NCBI RefSeq assembly: GCF_030503875.2
Contig: NZ_CP129968.2
Span: forward strand, 1,054,001 to 1,118,000
Reading direction: 5' to 3'
Length of the DNA stretch: 64,000 bases
From: Marivirga arenosa
GTDB lineage: Bacteria; Bacteroidota; Bacteroidia; Cytophagales; Cyclobacteriaceae
This document shows positions 51,867 to 60,914 of the stretch, in pieces. Below the pieces are notes generated by a model. It did not search any database and was not told the origin of the DNA. It worked only from the letters and a program-made list of their open reading frames with translations. The position numbers were made by a program, and so were the translations under genes. The stretch's first letter is position 1. Every line of letters starts with the position of its first letter.

Positions 51867-51888
51867 CGGCAGTGCTCAAATGTGGATT

Positions 51889-51902
51889 GTAACAACAGTT
51901 AC
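51889..51902. promoter_or_regulatory. Crp/Fnr-type dyad upstream of the persulfide dioxygenase gene
   Basis: GTAAC-AACA-GTTAC, a Crp/Fnr-style half-site pair, lies about 43 bases upstream of the predicted start of transcription, close to a class II activator position. TGCTCA (51873-51878) and TGAGCA (51903-51908) form an outer inverted pair. The Crp gene lies directly upstream. Confidence 0.6.
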
Positions 51903-51949
51903 TGAGCATTTCTTTTTGCCGTTTTCTGTTGATTTAAGGCTATTTTTAA

Positions 51950-52579
51950 TTATAGAATTTCAATAATATTTCTTCGCTGTTCAATTTTATCCTCCTTTTC
52001 CAGCTTTTTTAAAAGCCTAGAAACTACTACTCTGGAAGTATTCAATTCATTGGCAATTTGCTGATGTGTTTTCTTAATTTCAAAGGAACCACTAGCAGTT
52101 TTCTTATCTAATAAGTAATTATATAATCTTTCATCCAATTTCATGAAAACCATACTATCAATAGTATGTAATAGCTCATCGAATCTGGTTTGATAAGAAT
52201 TGAAAACAAACCTTCTAAAGTTTCTGTATTTCGTGATCCAATTATCTAGGTTAGATACAGGCATCATCCAAAGTTCTGAATCTTCTTCAGCAATAACATG
52301 AAAAGAACTTCTTTTGCCTTCTAAGCAGCAAGTGATAGACATAGCACATGTTTCTCCTCCTTCTAAATAGTAGAGAAAAACTTCGTTTCCATTATCATCA
52401 TTTCGCATAACACGCAATAATCCCGACATTACTAAAGGCATTTCTTGAGCATCATCATCCGGAGTAATAACAGTTTGACCTGCTTTTGCTTTTTTTAACC
52501 TTCCAGATTTAATAATCTCCTCCTTTAATTCTGGCTCAAAAGGAGTTCTTTCTAATACTTCTTCAATCTTTTGTTTCAT
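51950..52579 (-). CDS. Crp/Fnr family transcriptional regulator
   Basis: A 209-residue regulator with a cNMP-binding-like beta-roll (MSGLLRVMRNDDNGNEVFLYYLEGGETC, about 50-80) and a C-terminal winged helix (KKTHQQIANELNTSRVVVSRLLKKLEKE). It lacks an FNR-type four-Cys N-terminus, but a Cys-rich stretch ETCAMSITCCLEGKRS lies at the end of the roll, so a thiol or persulfide signal is possible. It begins 7 bases after the ArsR gene, and its own dyad-containing neighbour promoter is directly downstream. Confidence 0.9.
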   Translation of the reverse strand: MKQKIEEVLERTPFEPELKEEIIKSGRLKKAKAGQTVITPDDDAQEMPLVMSGLLRVMRNDDNGNEVFLYYLEGGETCAMSITCCLEGKRSSFHVIAEEDSELWMMPVSNLDNWITKYRNFRRFVFNSYQTRFDELLHTIDSMVFMKLDERLYNYLLDKKTASGSFEIKKTHQQIANELNTSRVVVSRLLKKLEKEDKIEQRRNIIEIL

Positions 52580-52586
52580 TTAGTAT

Positions 52587-52892
52587 TTAGTTACAACAGT
52601 TTTCTATACAGTTCAATAATTTATGGAGTTCATCTTTAGCTGAAGAGTAATATATTTTTCTTCCTGATCTTCTTGAAATTAAAATTTCTGCTTGTTTTAA
52701 TGCTGCTAGGTGATGTGAAATTAATGATTGTTCGCATGTTTCAATTCTTGAGCAAATCTCATTTACAGTCATCTCACCTTCAGTTAGTAATATTTGAACA
52801 ATCTGTAGGCGATTATAATTTGAAATGGCTTTTAATATTTTGGCCATATCCGCTAATTTTTGATTGTTATTATGAACTTCCATCTGATCCAT
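52587..52892 (-). CDS. ArsR family winged-helix regulator
   Basis: A 101-residue regulator. The winged helix is ISNYNRLQIVQILLTEGEMTVNEICSRIETCEQSLISHHLAALKQAEILISRRSGRKIYY. Cys in ICSRIETCEQS on the recognition face and CIENCC at the end are possible metal or thiol ligands. A longer frame to 52946 adds an unlikely start, so I use ATG 52892. It is divergent from the copper-type ATPase gene and upstream of the Crp gene, so it may control both. Confidence 0.85.
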   Translation of the reverse strand: MDQMEVHNNNQKLADMAKILKAISNYNRLQIVQILLTEGEMTVNEICSRIETCEQSLISHHLAALKQAEILISRRSGRKIYYSSAKDELHKLLNCIENCCN

Positions 52893-52898
52893 ATCGTA

Positions 52899-52922
52899 AT
52901 ATATGAAAAAATGTTTATATAT
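52899..52922. promoter_or_regulatory. ArsR-type operator candidate between arsR and the P-type ATPase gene
   Basis: ATATATGAA-AAAATG-TTTATATAT, 8 of 9 paired bases, resembles the A+T-rich imperfect dyads bound by ArsR/SmtB proteins. It is just upstream of TAAATTTA (52922-52929), a near -7 element for the ATPase gene. Confidence 0.5.
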
Positions 52923-52960
52923 AAATTTACAGATTTTTAAAATCAAAATCTAGCTACTGT

Positions 52961-55186
52961 ATGTCAGAATTAAGTGAATCTAAATATATAAAGAAATCTT
53001 TTCCAGTAACGGGTATGAGTTGTGCTGGCTGTGCTGCCAGTGTAGGATCCACATTGAAAAGTACGAAAGGAGTAGAAGATGCTGATGTCAATTTTGCTAC
53101 ACATACTGCATGGGCTTCCTTCGACCCAGATCAGGTAAGTCTTGAAGATTTAAAATCAGCGCTGCAGGGAGTCGGTTATGATGCGATTATTGAAGAGGAA
53201 AACGCTTCAGAGAAACAAGAGGAAGCTCAACTTAAAGCTTTTAACGAAATAAAAAGAAGTTTAATAGGTTCGGCTATTTTGACTATTCCTGTTTTCATAA
53301 TCGGAATGTTTTTTATGGATTGGGCAATAGGGAAATATATTTCTTTACCCTTATCAGCCATAGTTTTATTTTACTTTGGGGGGCACTTTTTCAAAGGGGC
53401 GTGGAAACAAGCTAAACATGGCATGGCCAATATGGACACCTTAGTAGCCCTAAGTACTGGAATTGCATTTTCATTAAGTGTATTCAATACTTTTTTTGCT
53501 GAGTTCTGGACTTCAAGAGGTTTGGAAGCCCATGTTTATTATGAGGCAGCGGTAGTTATTATTACTTTCATTTCTTTAGGGAAATATTTGGAAGAAAAAG
53601 CAAAAACCAATACTTCTTCTGCTTTAAAGAAATTAGTAGGGCTTCAGCCTAATTCCACAACAGTTATAGTTGAGGGTAAAGAAGAAGTCATTCCTATAAC
53701 AGCTGTTAAAAAAGGATTTCAAATATTAGTAAAGCCAGGCGAAAAGATTCCTGTTGATGGAACAGTAATCAGTGGGAATTCTTTTGTCAACGAAAGCATG
53801 ATTACGGGAGAAGCCATTTCGGTTGAAAAGGTAAAAGGCCAAAAGATTTTTGCAGGTACTATAAATCAAAAAGGAAGTTTTGTTTTTACAGCAGATAAGG
53901 TTGGAGGCGACACTTTATTAGCCTCTATTATTGCCAGAGTGAAAGAGGCGCAAGGAAGTAAAGCACCAGTTCAAAAGTTGGTAGATAAAATTGCAGGTAT
54001 TTTTGTACCCACTGTAATGGTTATTGCTTTGATTACATTTATTGTTTGGTTGATTTTAGGGGGCGAAAATGCATTAACCCAAGGAATATTATCCGCAGTG
54101 ACAGTATTAGTGATTGCTTGCCCTTGTGCATTAGGTTTAGCAACGCCCACAGCTATTATGGTAGGGGTAGGGAAAGGAGCAGAAAATAATATTTTGATAA
54201 GAGATGCCGAAAGTTTAGAAAAGGCGCATAAAGTAAATGCTGTAATATTAGATAAAACGGGTACGATTACAGAAGGGAAGCCTTCTGTCAAATCAGAAAG
54301 CTGGTTTGATGAGAATAATATTGTAAAATCAATTCTTTACAGTATTGAAAATAAAAGTGAACACCCTTTAGCAGAGGCAGTAATTCAACATTTAAAAGGT
54401 GAAGGTCTTGATAAAATTGAGCTTGAAGATTTTCAAAGTATCACAGCAAAAGGAGTGAAAGCAAAATTTGAAAATCAAACTTATTTGGTAGGCAATAGAG
54501 CCCTATTAACTGAACATGCTGTTAATTTTTCTGCAGAACAAAATAAGCTAGTACAGGAACTGGAACAAGAAAGACAGTCCGTCATATACTTTTCTAATGA
54601 GAATAAATTACTGGCAATTTTGGCAGTTTCCGATCAGATAAAAGAGAATGCTAAACTAAGTATAGCAAATCTTCAACAACAAGGTAAGGAGGTTTATATG
54701 CTTACTGGTGATACGGAAGCCATTGCAAAAAATGTTGCGGATCAGGTGGGAATTAAGCATGTTAAATCTCAACTACTACCTTCTGATAAATCAAATTTCG
54801 TTAAAGAATTACAAGCTCAAGGAAAAATTGTAGCTATGGTAGGAGACGGTATTAACGACTCGGAGGCACTAGCTCAATCCGATGTGAGTATTGCAATGGG
54901 TAAAGGTTCTGATATTGCAATTGATGTTGCTAAAATGACACTCATCGGATCAGACCTACAAAACTTACCTAAAGCATTTCATTTGTCAGCAATAACGATT
55001 CGAGGTATTAAGCAAAATTTATTTTGGGCGTTTATTTATAATGTAATAGGGATTCCAATTGCTGCTGGTTTATTATATCCAATTAATGGCTTTGTTTTAA
55101 ATCCAATGATTGCAGGTGCGGCAATGGCATTTAGTTCAGTATCTGTGGTGCTGAATAGTTTAAGATTAAAAGGTATGAAACTCTGA
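52961..55186 (+). CDS. Heavy-metal P-type ATPase, probably copper-exporting
   Basis: A 741-residue P1B-type ATPase. N-terminal HMA domain with GMSCAGC (Cys21, Cys24). The membrane metal motif is CPC in VIACPCALGLATPTA, the phosphorylation site is DKTGTI, SEHPLAEA is the HP locus, and GDGINDSEAL the hinge. C-terminal NVIGIPIAAGLLYPI and MAFSSVSVVLNSLRLK carry the Asn, Met and Ser residues typical of Cu+ pumps. It lies divergent from the ArsR gene with a 68-base region that holds a candidate operator. Confidence 0.92.
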   Translation: MSELSESKYIKKSFPVTGMSCAGCAASVGSTLKSTKGVEDADVNFATHTAWASFDPDQVSLEDLKSALQGVGYDAIIEEENASEKQEEAQLKAFNEIKRSLIGSAILTIPVFIIGMFFMDWAIGKYISLPLSAIVLFYFGGHFFKGAWKQAKHGMANMDTLVALSTGIAFSLSVFNTFFAEFWTSRGLEAHVYYEAAVVIITFISLGKYLEEKAKTNTSSALKKLVGLQPNSTTVIVEGKEEVIPITAVKKGFQILVKPGEKIPVDGTVISGNSFVNESMITGEAISVEKVKGQKIFAGTINQKGSFVFTADKVGGDTLLASIIARVKEAQGSKAPVQKLVDKIAGIFVPTVMVIALITFIVWLILGGENALTQGILSAVTVLVIACPCALGLATPTAIMVGVGKGAENNILIRDAESLEKAHKVNAVILDKTGTITEGKPSVKSESWFDENNIVKSILYSIENKSEHPLAEAVIQHLKGEGLDKIELEDFQSITAKGVKAKFENQTYLVGNRALLTEHAVNFSAEQNKLVQELEQERQSVIYFSNENKLLAILAVSDQIKENAKLSIANLQQQGKEVYMLTGDTEAIAKNVADQVGIKHVKSQLLPSDKSNFVKELQAQGKIVAMVGDGINDSEALAQSDVSIAMGKGSDIAIDVAKMTLIGSDLQNLPKAFHLSAITIRGIKQNLFWAFIYNVIGIPIAAGLLYPINGFVLNPMIAGAAMAFSSVSVVLNSLRLKGMKL

Positions 55187-55210
55187 TAATAAGATCGAAA
55201 TTAAAATAGA

Positions 55211-55218
55211 TACTTTTG
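55211..55218 (+). promoter_or_regulatory. Possible -7 element for 55272
   Basis: TACTTTTG fits TAnnTTTG, 53 bases before the ATG. No clear -33 element. Confidence 0.4.
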
Positions 55219-55271
55219 TTTGAATAATCATACCGAAAGCTTAATTTCATTGAATACTATCAACCTAAGTT

Positions 55272-56441
55272 ATGAAACTTTTTATTTTAATTTCGATCCT
55301 TTCAGTAATCGTATTTACTGTTTCTGCACAAAGTAAAATTGTAATTGATGATAGATCTTCAATAATCAATGAACAAGTTGAAAATTTATTAGAAGAAAAA
55401 TTTCAGGATAAGAATTTAGAACTGACTTCATCTGTAGATTTCAAAACGAAATGTGATTATTATTTTGCTACTATTTCCCAAAATAATAGGGGATTCGTGA
55501 TTAAAGTTGAAGATTGTGAAAATACTATTTTAGGGTCATTGTTTGCTGGTTCGCATCTAAATGAAGCGGGTGATCAAGAAAAGGCCGTTATTTTATTCTA
55601 TAATATTTCGGATATAATTGAAAATCCTAGCTATTCTGATTCTTATTCTAAAACATATAATGAAACAGCAGAAGCAGTTCATCCAGATTCAATTGAATCT
55701 GAGCATGATTCCAGGTATTTCTTTGCTCCATCAGCTTTGCCTTTAAAGAAAAGAGAATTGTATTATAATTCCATATATTTTCTAGTGCATGATATTCAGT
55801 ATGGGGTAACTGATAGATTAACTATCGGTATGGGAACCACTATTATTGGACTCCCAATTTACTTCACGGGTAAATTAAGCATACCTATTAATGAAAATTC
55901 TCATTTGGCCGTTGGAGATTTATTAATGTTGGGAACCTATGGTACAGAGTTTTTCGGGAACTTAGCATTTGCTACTTACACATATGGAAACAGAAACAGC
56001 AATATTTCTATAGGTGGAGGTTATTTATATTTTGATCCGGGTGAGTTTACTCAAACTACATCCTCTGCGGTAGCTAATATTTCTGGAATTGCAAAAGCAG
56101 GAAAATACTTTTACTTCCTTACAGAAAATTATATCACCAATTTCAATGATACTGAAGATGCCTATAGAGAAACGCCACTGCCTGATGGTTCCTTTAATTT
56201 TGAAAATGCCGAATTTACCATGAAAAGAAGTGTATGGTACGGGTTATCGGGTATCCGTTTTGTTCGAAAAGGTAATGAGCTTGTGAGTTGGCAATTTGGA
56301 ATCACACACATATTAATGGTGAATTCATCAATTCCGGCTCCTTATAATGGAAATGGCTGGCAGACTTATACGGATGATCAAAGGGCTAGAATGATTGCTT
56401 TTCCTACTTTATCCTTCACTAGGAAATTTAAATTACGATGA
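55272..56441 (+). CDS. Hypothetical outer-membrane or exported protein
   Basis: A 389-residue protein with a signal peptide (ILISILSVIVFTVSAQ). The N-terminal half resembles a small globular domain; the C-terminal half is beta-rich with repeated membrane-like strands (YGVTDRLTIGMGTTIIGLPIYFTG, GNRNSNISIGGGYLYFDPG) and aromatic ends (LSFTRKFKLR). No family recognised. Possibly an outer-membrane barrel. Confidence 0.65.
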   Translation: MKLFILISILSVIVFTVSAQSKIVIDDRSSIINEQVENLLEEKFQDKNLELTSSVDFKTKCDYYFATISQNNRGFVIKVEDCENTILGSLFAGSHLNEAGDQEKAVILFYNISDIIENPSYSDSYSKTYNETAEAVHPDSIESEHDSRYFFAPSALPLKKRELYYNSIYFLVHDIQYGVTDRLTIGMGTTIIGLPIYFTGKLSIPINENSHLAVGDLLMLGTYGTEFFGNLAFATYTYGNRNSNISIGGGYLYFDPGEFTQTTSSAVANISGIAKAGKYFYFLTENYITNFNDTEDAYRETPLPDGSFNFENAEFTMKRSVWYGLSGIRFVRKGNELVSWQFGITHILMVNSSIPAPYNGNGWQTYTDDQRARMIAFPTLSFTRKFKLR

Positions 56442-56542
56442 TTTTAGCAAAGAACCATTGAAAACAAAAATTATCTATCATTTATAAATGATGTAAATTA
56501 TATCTTCCGCTATAATTAGTTTCACTTCTTAAATACTTACGC

Positions 56543-56550
56543 TATTTTTG
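56543..56550 (+). promoter_or_regulatory. purC promoter -7 element next to the start codon
   Basis: TATTTTTG ends 5 bases before the ATG, with TTTC 19 bases upstream. If used, the transcript would start about at the ATG. Confidence 0.5.
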
Positions 56551-56555
56551 CCCCA

Positions 56556-57488
56556 ATGGAAGCAATAAAAGAAACAAACTTTCAGCTGCCTAATCAGCAA
56601 AAATTCTATAAAGGCAAAGTGAGAGATGTATATACTACTCCTTCTCAGCTGATTATGGTTGCGACAGATCGATTGTCTGCATTTGATGTCGTGATGCCAA
56701 GAGCTATTCCTTTTAAAGGTCAGGTTTTAAACCAAATAGCAGCTAAATTTCTAAAAGCCACTGAAGACATTGTGCCCAATTGGTTAATTTCCAATCCCGA
56801 TCCTAATGTAAGTATAGGCTTCAATTGCGAAACCTATCCTGTGGAAATGGTGATTAGAGGCTATTTGGCAGGTCATGCGTGGAGAGAATACCGCGATGGG
56901 AAAAGATCAATTTGTGGGGTGTCACTTCCAGAGGGATTGAAAGAGAATGATAAACTGCCTAAGCCCATCATTACCCCTACTACAAAGGCGCATGAGGGCC
57001 ATGACGAAGATATTTCTAGAGAAGAAATATTAAATCAAGGCTTAGTTTCTAAGGAAGAATATGAAAAGCTAGAATCTTATACCCAACAGTTATTCCAAAG
57101 AGGAACTGAAATTGCAGCTCAAAATGGTTTGATTTTAGTGGATACTAAATATGAATTTGGAAAAGTAAATGATAAAATTTACTTGATAGATGAAATTCAT
57201 ACCCCCGATTCATCAAGATACTTTTATGCTGATGTATATGATGAAAATCAAAAAAAAGGAGTAAAACAAAAGCAGTTATCGAAAGAATTTGTTCGTGAAT
57301 GGCTTATTGAAAATGGGTTTCAGGGTAAGGAAGGACAACAGATTCCTGAGATGACGGATGAAAAGATAGAAGAGATTTCAAATAGATACATCGAACTCTA
57401 TGAAAAAGTAACAGGAGAGAAATTCCAACCTAGAGACTATCAGGACGTATTAAAAACCATTGAACAAAATATCTTAAAAAGTATTTAA
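56556..57488 (+). CDS. purC: Phosphoribosylaminoimidazole-succinocarboxamide synthase
   Basis: SAICAR synthase, the seventh or eighth step of purine synthesis, joining Asp to CAIR with ATP. The 310-residue protein has [54 protein letters not shown] and [21 protein letters not shown], which are the ATP and substrate sites. It is of the longer PurC type found in eukaryotes and some bacteria. The start is fixed by the family's MEAIKETNF opening. No other pur genes are adjacent. Confidence 0.95.
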   Translation: MEAIKETNFQLPNQQKFYKGKVRDVYTTPSQLIMVATDRLSAFDVVMPRAIPFKGQVLNQIAAKFLKATEDIVPNWLISNPDPNVSIGFNCETYPVEMVIRGYLAGHAWREYRDGKRSICGVSLPEGLKENDKLPKPIITPTTKAHEGHDEDISREEILNQGLVSKEEYEKLESYTQQLFQRGTEIAAQNGLILVDTKYEFGKVNDKIYLIDEIHTPDSSRYFYADVYDENQKKGVKQKQLSKEFVREWLIENGFQGKEGQQIPEMTDEKIEEISNRYIELYEKVTGEKFQPRDYQDVLKTIEQNILKSI

Positions 57489-57539
57489 TAAAATAGCTTT
57501 CGAATAGAAAGTAAAATTAATAGCAAATAACATATACAC

Positions 57540-57923
57540 ATGAAATATTCAATTGATAAAGAAGAGAAGTATTCATTAATAAAAATAAAAGAAGAGAAAT
57601 TAGATTCATCTGTTTCTTCAAATTTAAAATCAGATTTAGTTACCATGCAGGCTGAGGGAGTAGAAAATATGGTAATCGATATGTCTGAGGTTAAATATAT
57701 AGATTCATCAGGTTTAAGTGCTTTATTAGTAGGAAATAGAGTAATTGGTGAAAATGGTGGCGCTTTTATAATTGCAGCACCTACTGAGCACACAGAAAAA
57801 TTAATCAAAATTTCTCAGCTTGATAAAGTATTTGATATACTTCCAACAGTACATGAAGCAGTAGAATCTGTTTTTATGCATGAGCTAGAAAAAGGTTTAG
57901 GCGAAGAAGGATCAGCTGAGTAA
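57540..57923 (+). CDS. STAS-domain anti-sigma factor antagonist-like protein
   Basis: A 127-residue STAS protein like SpoIIAA/RsbV. VENMVIDMSEVKYIDSSGLSALLVGNRVI contains the phosphorylatable Ser in DSSG. Acidic extra residues at the end (EKGLGEEGSAE) are unusual. It is 5 bases before rnz. Usually such proteins bind an anti-sigma kinase, which is not nearby. Confidence 0.88.
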   Translation: MKYSIDKEEKYSLIKIKEEKLDSSVSSNLKSDLVTMQAEGVENMVIDMSEVKYIDSSGLSALLVGNRVIGENGGAFIIAAPTEHTEKLIKISQLDKVFDILPTVHEAVESVFMHELEKGLGEEGSAE

Positions 57924-57928
57924 AACCT

Positions 57929-58843
57929 TTGTCATTTGAAGTTCACATATTAGGATCAAATTCTGCTGCACCAGCACATGGAAGACATCATACTTCACAG
58001 GTGCTTCGCATTCAGGATTTACAGATCATGATTGATTGTGGCGAAGCCACTCAATTACAAATGAAAAAATATGGCTTAAAGAAAAATCGTTTAAGCCATA
58101 TTTTTATAAGTCATTTACATGGCGATCATTTTTTAGGACTGATAGGTTTACTTTCTACTATGCATTTAAATGGTAGAAAAACCGATTTGTATCTATACGG
58201 TCCTGTTGGTCTTTCTGAGATTATCCAATTGCACTTAAAGTATGCCAATACTCGGTTGAGTTATAAAATACATTTTAAAGAATTACAGGGAGAGGAATCT
58301 GAATTGATTCTTGATCATCCCAAAATCTCAGTTTATACTATTCCACTTCAACATAGAATTCCTTGCACAGGTTTTTTAATAAAAGAGAAGCCAAAACCCA
58401 AGAAGCTTATAAAAGACAGGATTTCTGAACTAAGTGTTCAGCATATTAATACATTGAAGAAAGGAAATGATGTGGTGGATGACACAGGAAAAGTCATCTA
58501 TAAGAATACTGATTATACACTCCCAGCCAAGAAATCTAGAAGTTATGCGTATTGCTCTGATACCAAATATAACGAAGATATTATTCCTTTAGTAGATTCG
58601 GTAGACCTATTATATCATGAGGGTACTTTCTTACATGAGAATTTGGAAAGGGCAGAAGCTACCTATCATACCACCGCAAAACAAGCTGCAATTTTTGCTC
58701 AAAAAGCGAAAGTTGGCAAATTATTAATTGGTCATTTTTCTAATCGCTATAAGGATTTAAGCCCTATTCTGGAAGAAGCGAAAACAGAATTTGATAATAC
58801 TGCTTTAGCAGAAGAAGGCAAAGTTTTTACTATAGAAGAATAA
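57929..58843 (+). CDS. rnz: Ribonuclease Z
   Basis: A 304-residue tRNA 3'-processing endonuclease of the metallo-beta-lactamase fold. The motifs are HISHLHGDHFLGL (zinc), HRIPCTGF, AYCSDTKYN and HEGTF, with GHFSNRYKD near the end. The start codon is TTG: the family start MSFEVHILGSNSAAP is present, and an in-frame stop precedes it with no ATG between. It is the middle gene of a tight unit with the STAS and transporter genes. Confidence 0.94.
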   Translation: MSFEVHILGSNSAAPAHGRHHTSQVLRIQDLQIMIDCGEATQLQMKKYGLKKNRLSHIFISHLHGDHFLGLIGLLSTMHLNGRKTDLYLYGPVGLSEIIQLHLKYANTRLSYKIHFKELQGEESELILDHPKISVYTIPLQHRIPCTGFLIKEKPKPKKLIKDRISELSVQHINTLKKGNDVVDDTGKVIYKNTDYTLPAKKSRSYAYCSDTKYNEDIIPLVDSVDLLYHEGTFLHENLERAEATYHTTAKQAAIFAQKAKVGKLLIGHFSNRYKDLSPILEEAKTEFDNTALAEEGKVFTIEE

Positions 58844-58845
58844 AA

Positions 58846-59646
58846 ATGAAAGCAGGAAATACTACTGACTTAAATAGGAAAAAAAGAAATCTGTTTATAG
58901 TGCTTAGTGGTATTTTTCTTACTAATGCTTTATTAGCAGAAATTCTAGGAGTAAAAATATTTTCCGCAGAAGCTACCTTAGGATTTGAACCTGCCCAAAT
59001 TAAACTTTTCGGTGATTTCGTATTAGATTTTAACTTAACTGCTGGGGTCATCATTTGGCCTATAGTATTTGTTACCACCGATATAATTAATGAATATTTT
59101 GGAAAAAAAGGAGTACGTAGGATCAGTTTTTTAACTGCTTTGTTTATTCTTTATTCGTTTTTCGTGATTTATGCTGTTACCAAATTAGCACCTGCGGAAT
59201 TTTGGTTGAATGTGAATACCCCTGATCCCGATGGGAACGATTTTGATATCAATTATGCTTATTCTGTAATTTTCCGACAAGGCTTAGGAATTATCATAGG
59301 GTCCTTAACCGCCTTTTTAATTGGTCAGTTTTTAGATGTTTTAGTATTTCAGCATTTAAGAAAATATACTGGAAGCGGTAAAATATGGTTAAGAGCAACG
59401 GGTTCTACTTTAGTAAGTCAGCTGATTGATAGCTTTGTAGTGCTTTGGATAGCCTTCTATCTATTTGGAAATTGGAGCATGACTCAAGTGCTATCAGTAG
59501 GAGTGATTAATTACATTTATAAAGGAGGTTTAGCCATCCTACTTACTCCACTTCTCTATGTAGCCCATTACTTTATAGATCAATATTTAGGGAAAGAAAA
59601 TTCAGAACTGGTTACTGAAGAGGCGGCAGGCCAGGGATTCTTTTAA
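58846..59646 (+). CDS. Queuosine precursor transporter (YhhQ family)
   Basis: A 266-residue membrane protein of the VUT/YhhQ family (ECF-type fold), importing queuosine precursors for tRNA modification. Typical segments: LLAEILGVKIFSA, WPIVFVTTDIINEYFGKKGVRRISF, GSGKIWLRATGSTLVSQLIDSFVVLWIAFYLFG and GGLAILLTPLLYVAHYFIDQYL. It has six or so helices. It follows rnz after two bases, so the two tRNA-related genes are coupled. Confidence 0.9.
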   Translation: MKAGNTTDLNRKKRNLFIVLSGIFLTNALLAEILGVKIFSAEATLGFEPAQIKLFGDFVLDFNLTAGVIIWPIVFVTTDIINEYFGKKGVRRISFLTALFILYSFFVIYAVTKLAPAEFWLNVNTPDPDGNDFDINYAYSVIFRQGLGIIIGSLTAFLIGQFLDVLVFQHLRKYTGSGKIWLRATGSTLVSQLIDSFVVLWIAFYLFGNWSMTQVLSVGVINYIYKGGLAILLTPLLYVAHYFIDQYLGKENSELVTEEAAGQGFF

Positions 59647-59660
59647 TTTATAAAAATCTG

Positions 59661-60773
59661 TTACAGTACTACATAGCTAATATCTCCTGCCAAAGTTTGT
59701 AATTCTGCTTCTTCATCTAATAATCCTGTGTCTCGCCATATCTTTCCCAAATCCTTAATGGATTCATCAAAAGTTTCCCAGAGTGCATCATAATCACGAT
59801 GAGCCCACCAGATAATAAATTCATAATCTTGCTCTTCAGCATTAAGCAATAAAGATTCAAGATAAATTTTTTGAGAGCATTCATTTCCATCAATGGCAAG
59901 ATTCAGTCCTGAAACTTCTAAGTCTTCTGCTATCATAGTGGTTTCTACAAATGCAATGGTTTTATTGGTGTTTTCGTGTAGGAAATCAAAAGCTAACTGA
60001 AAATCTTCTGATGTTTTCAGTCCCATAAAAAATGGATAAAAACTAATGGCAGTAAAGTCATAATCCGAAATGTAGTTTTGTATCTCATCAATAAATGCAT
60101 CAGGATTTTCTACTTCGGGAGCGTACCAGTTATGTAAAGTTATAGACTCAGAAAGAGGCAAATCAGGATGATTTTGCGCTATCTGACTTTTTACATTTTG
60201 CATTAAACGTTTAAATTCTGGCCATTTACTAGGAGTGTTGATTAGTAATTCATTCGATTCTATGGAAATTATTAAATAATCGGGTTCCAGTTGATCAATA
60301 AGGTAATTTAAATGAGCTACATATGCGTTTACAATAGCTGGGTCATCTAATTGTTGATATTCTGGAATGTTTCCTTGGTAATCCTCAATGATGTTGGTTC
60401 TATTACTATTTAAAACACTAACGGATAATAATAAATCAAGACCATTTATACGTTTTTGTTTTCTAGAAGTGACATCGTTCAAAAAGCCTTCTGGAAGAGG
60501 CTCGTTTTTGATCCACGAATCCCATGGTATTTTATTGTCTAGATGTTCTGCATAAATTGATGCATTCTTAGATATAAAACTATATGTATTTTCTACACTC
60601 TCAGAAGTGGCATCATAGGGCCAGGTAGTAAAACCCATACCAAAATTACGTTCATTTAAATTGGAAAGTCTTTCTTCACTTTCACATATAGACTCATCTA
60701 ATTCAGGATCTACTGATTCACAAGCTGAACAAAAAATAATATAGAAGAATAAGATTAAATTGCATGCTTTCAT
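59661..60773 (-). CDS. Glycosidase-like lipoprotein (TIM barrel, probable)
   Basis: A 370-residue lipoprotein starting MKACNLILFFYIIFCSAC (lipobox FCSAC; start at ATG 60773). The body reads like a clan GH-A TIM barrel: FGMGFTTWPYDA, PDYLIISIESNELLI, TAISFYPFFMGL, and FVETTMIAED, where two Glu could be acid/base (SIESNEL) and nucleophile (FVETT). WWAHRDYDALWE is the last strand. The substrate cannot be told. It might be an arabinogalactan-type endoglycosidase relative, but this is a guess. Confidence 0.55.
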   Translation of the reverse strand: MKACNLILFFYIIFCSACESVDPELDESICESEERLSNLNERNFGMGFTTWPYDATSESVENTYSFISKNASIYAEHLDNKIPWDSWIKNEPLPEGFLNDVTSRKQKRINGLDLLLSVSVLNSNRTNIIEDYQGNIPEYQQLDDPAIVNAYVAHLNYLIDQLEPDYLIISIESNELLINTPSKWPEFKRLMQNVKSQIAQNHPDLPLSESITLHNWYAPEVENPDAFIDEIQNYISDYDFTAISFYPFFMGLKTSEDFQLAFDFLHENTNKTIAFVETTMIAEDLEVSGLNLAIDGNECSQKIYLESLLLNAEEQDYEFIIWWAHRDYDALWETFDESIKDLGKIWRDTGLLDEEAELQTLAGDISYVVL

Positions 60774-60914
60774 AAAGTGAATATACAAAAATCAAGTCAA
60801 TATTGTATTTAAAGGCATTTTTGAAAATGACCTCTATGTATTCATTAGGGATAAGAATTCATGTTTTCTAAAAGCTGACTTATCATTTATGATTATATTT
60901 AAAGAAAAATCATC

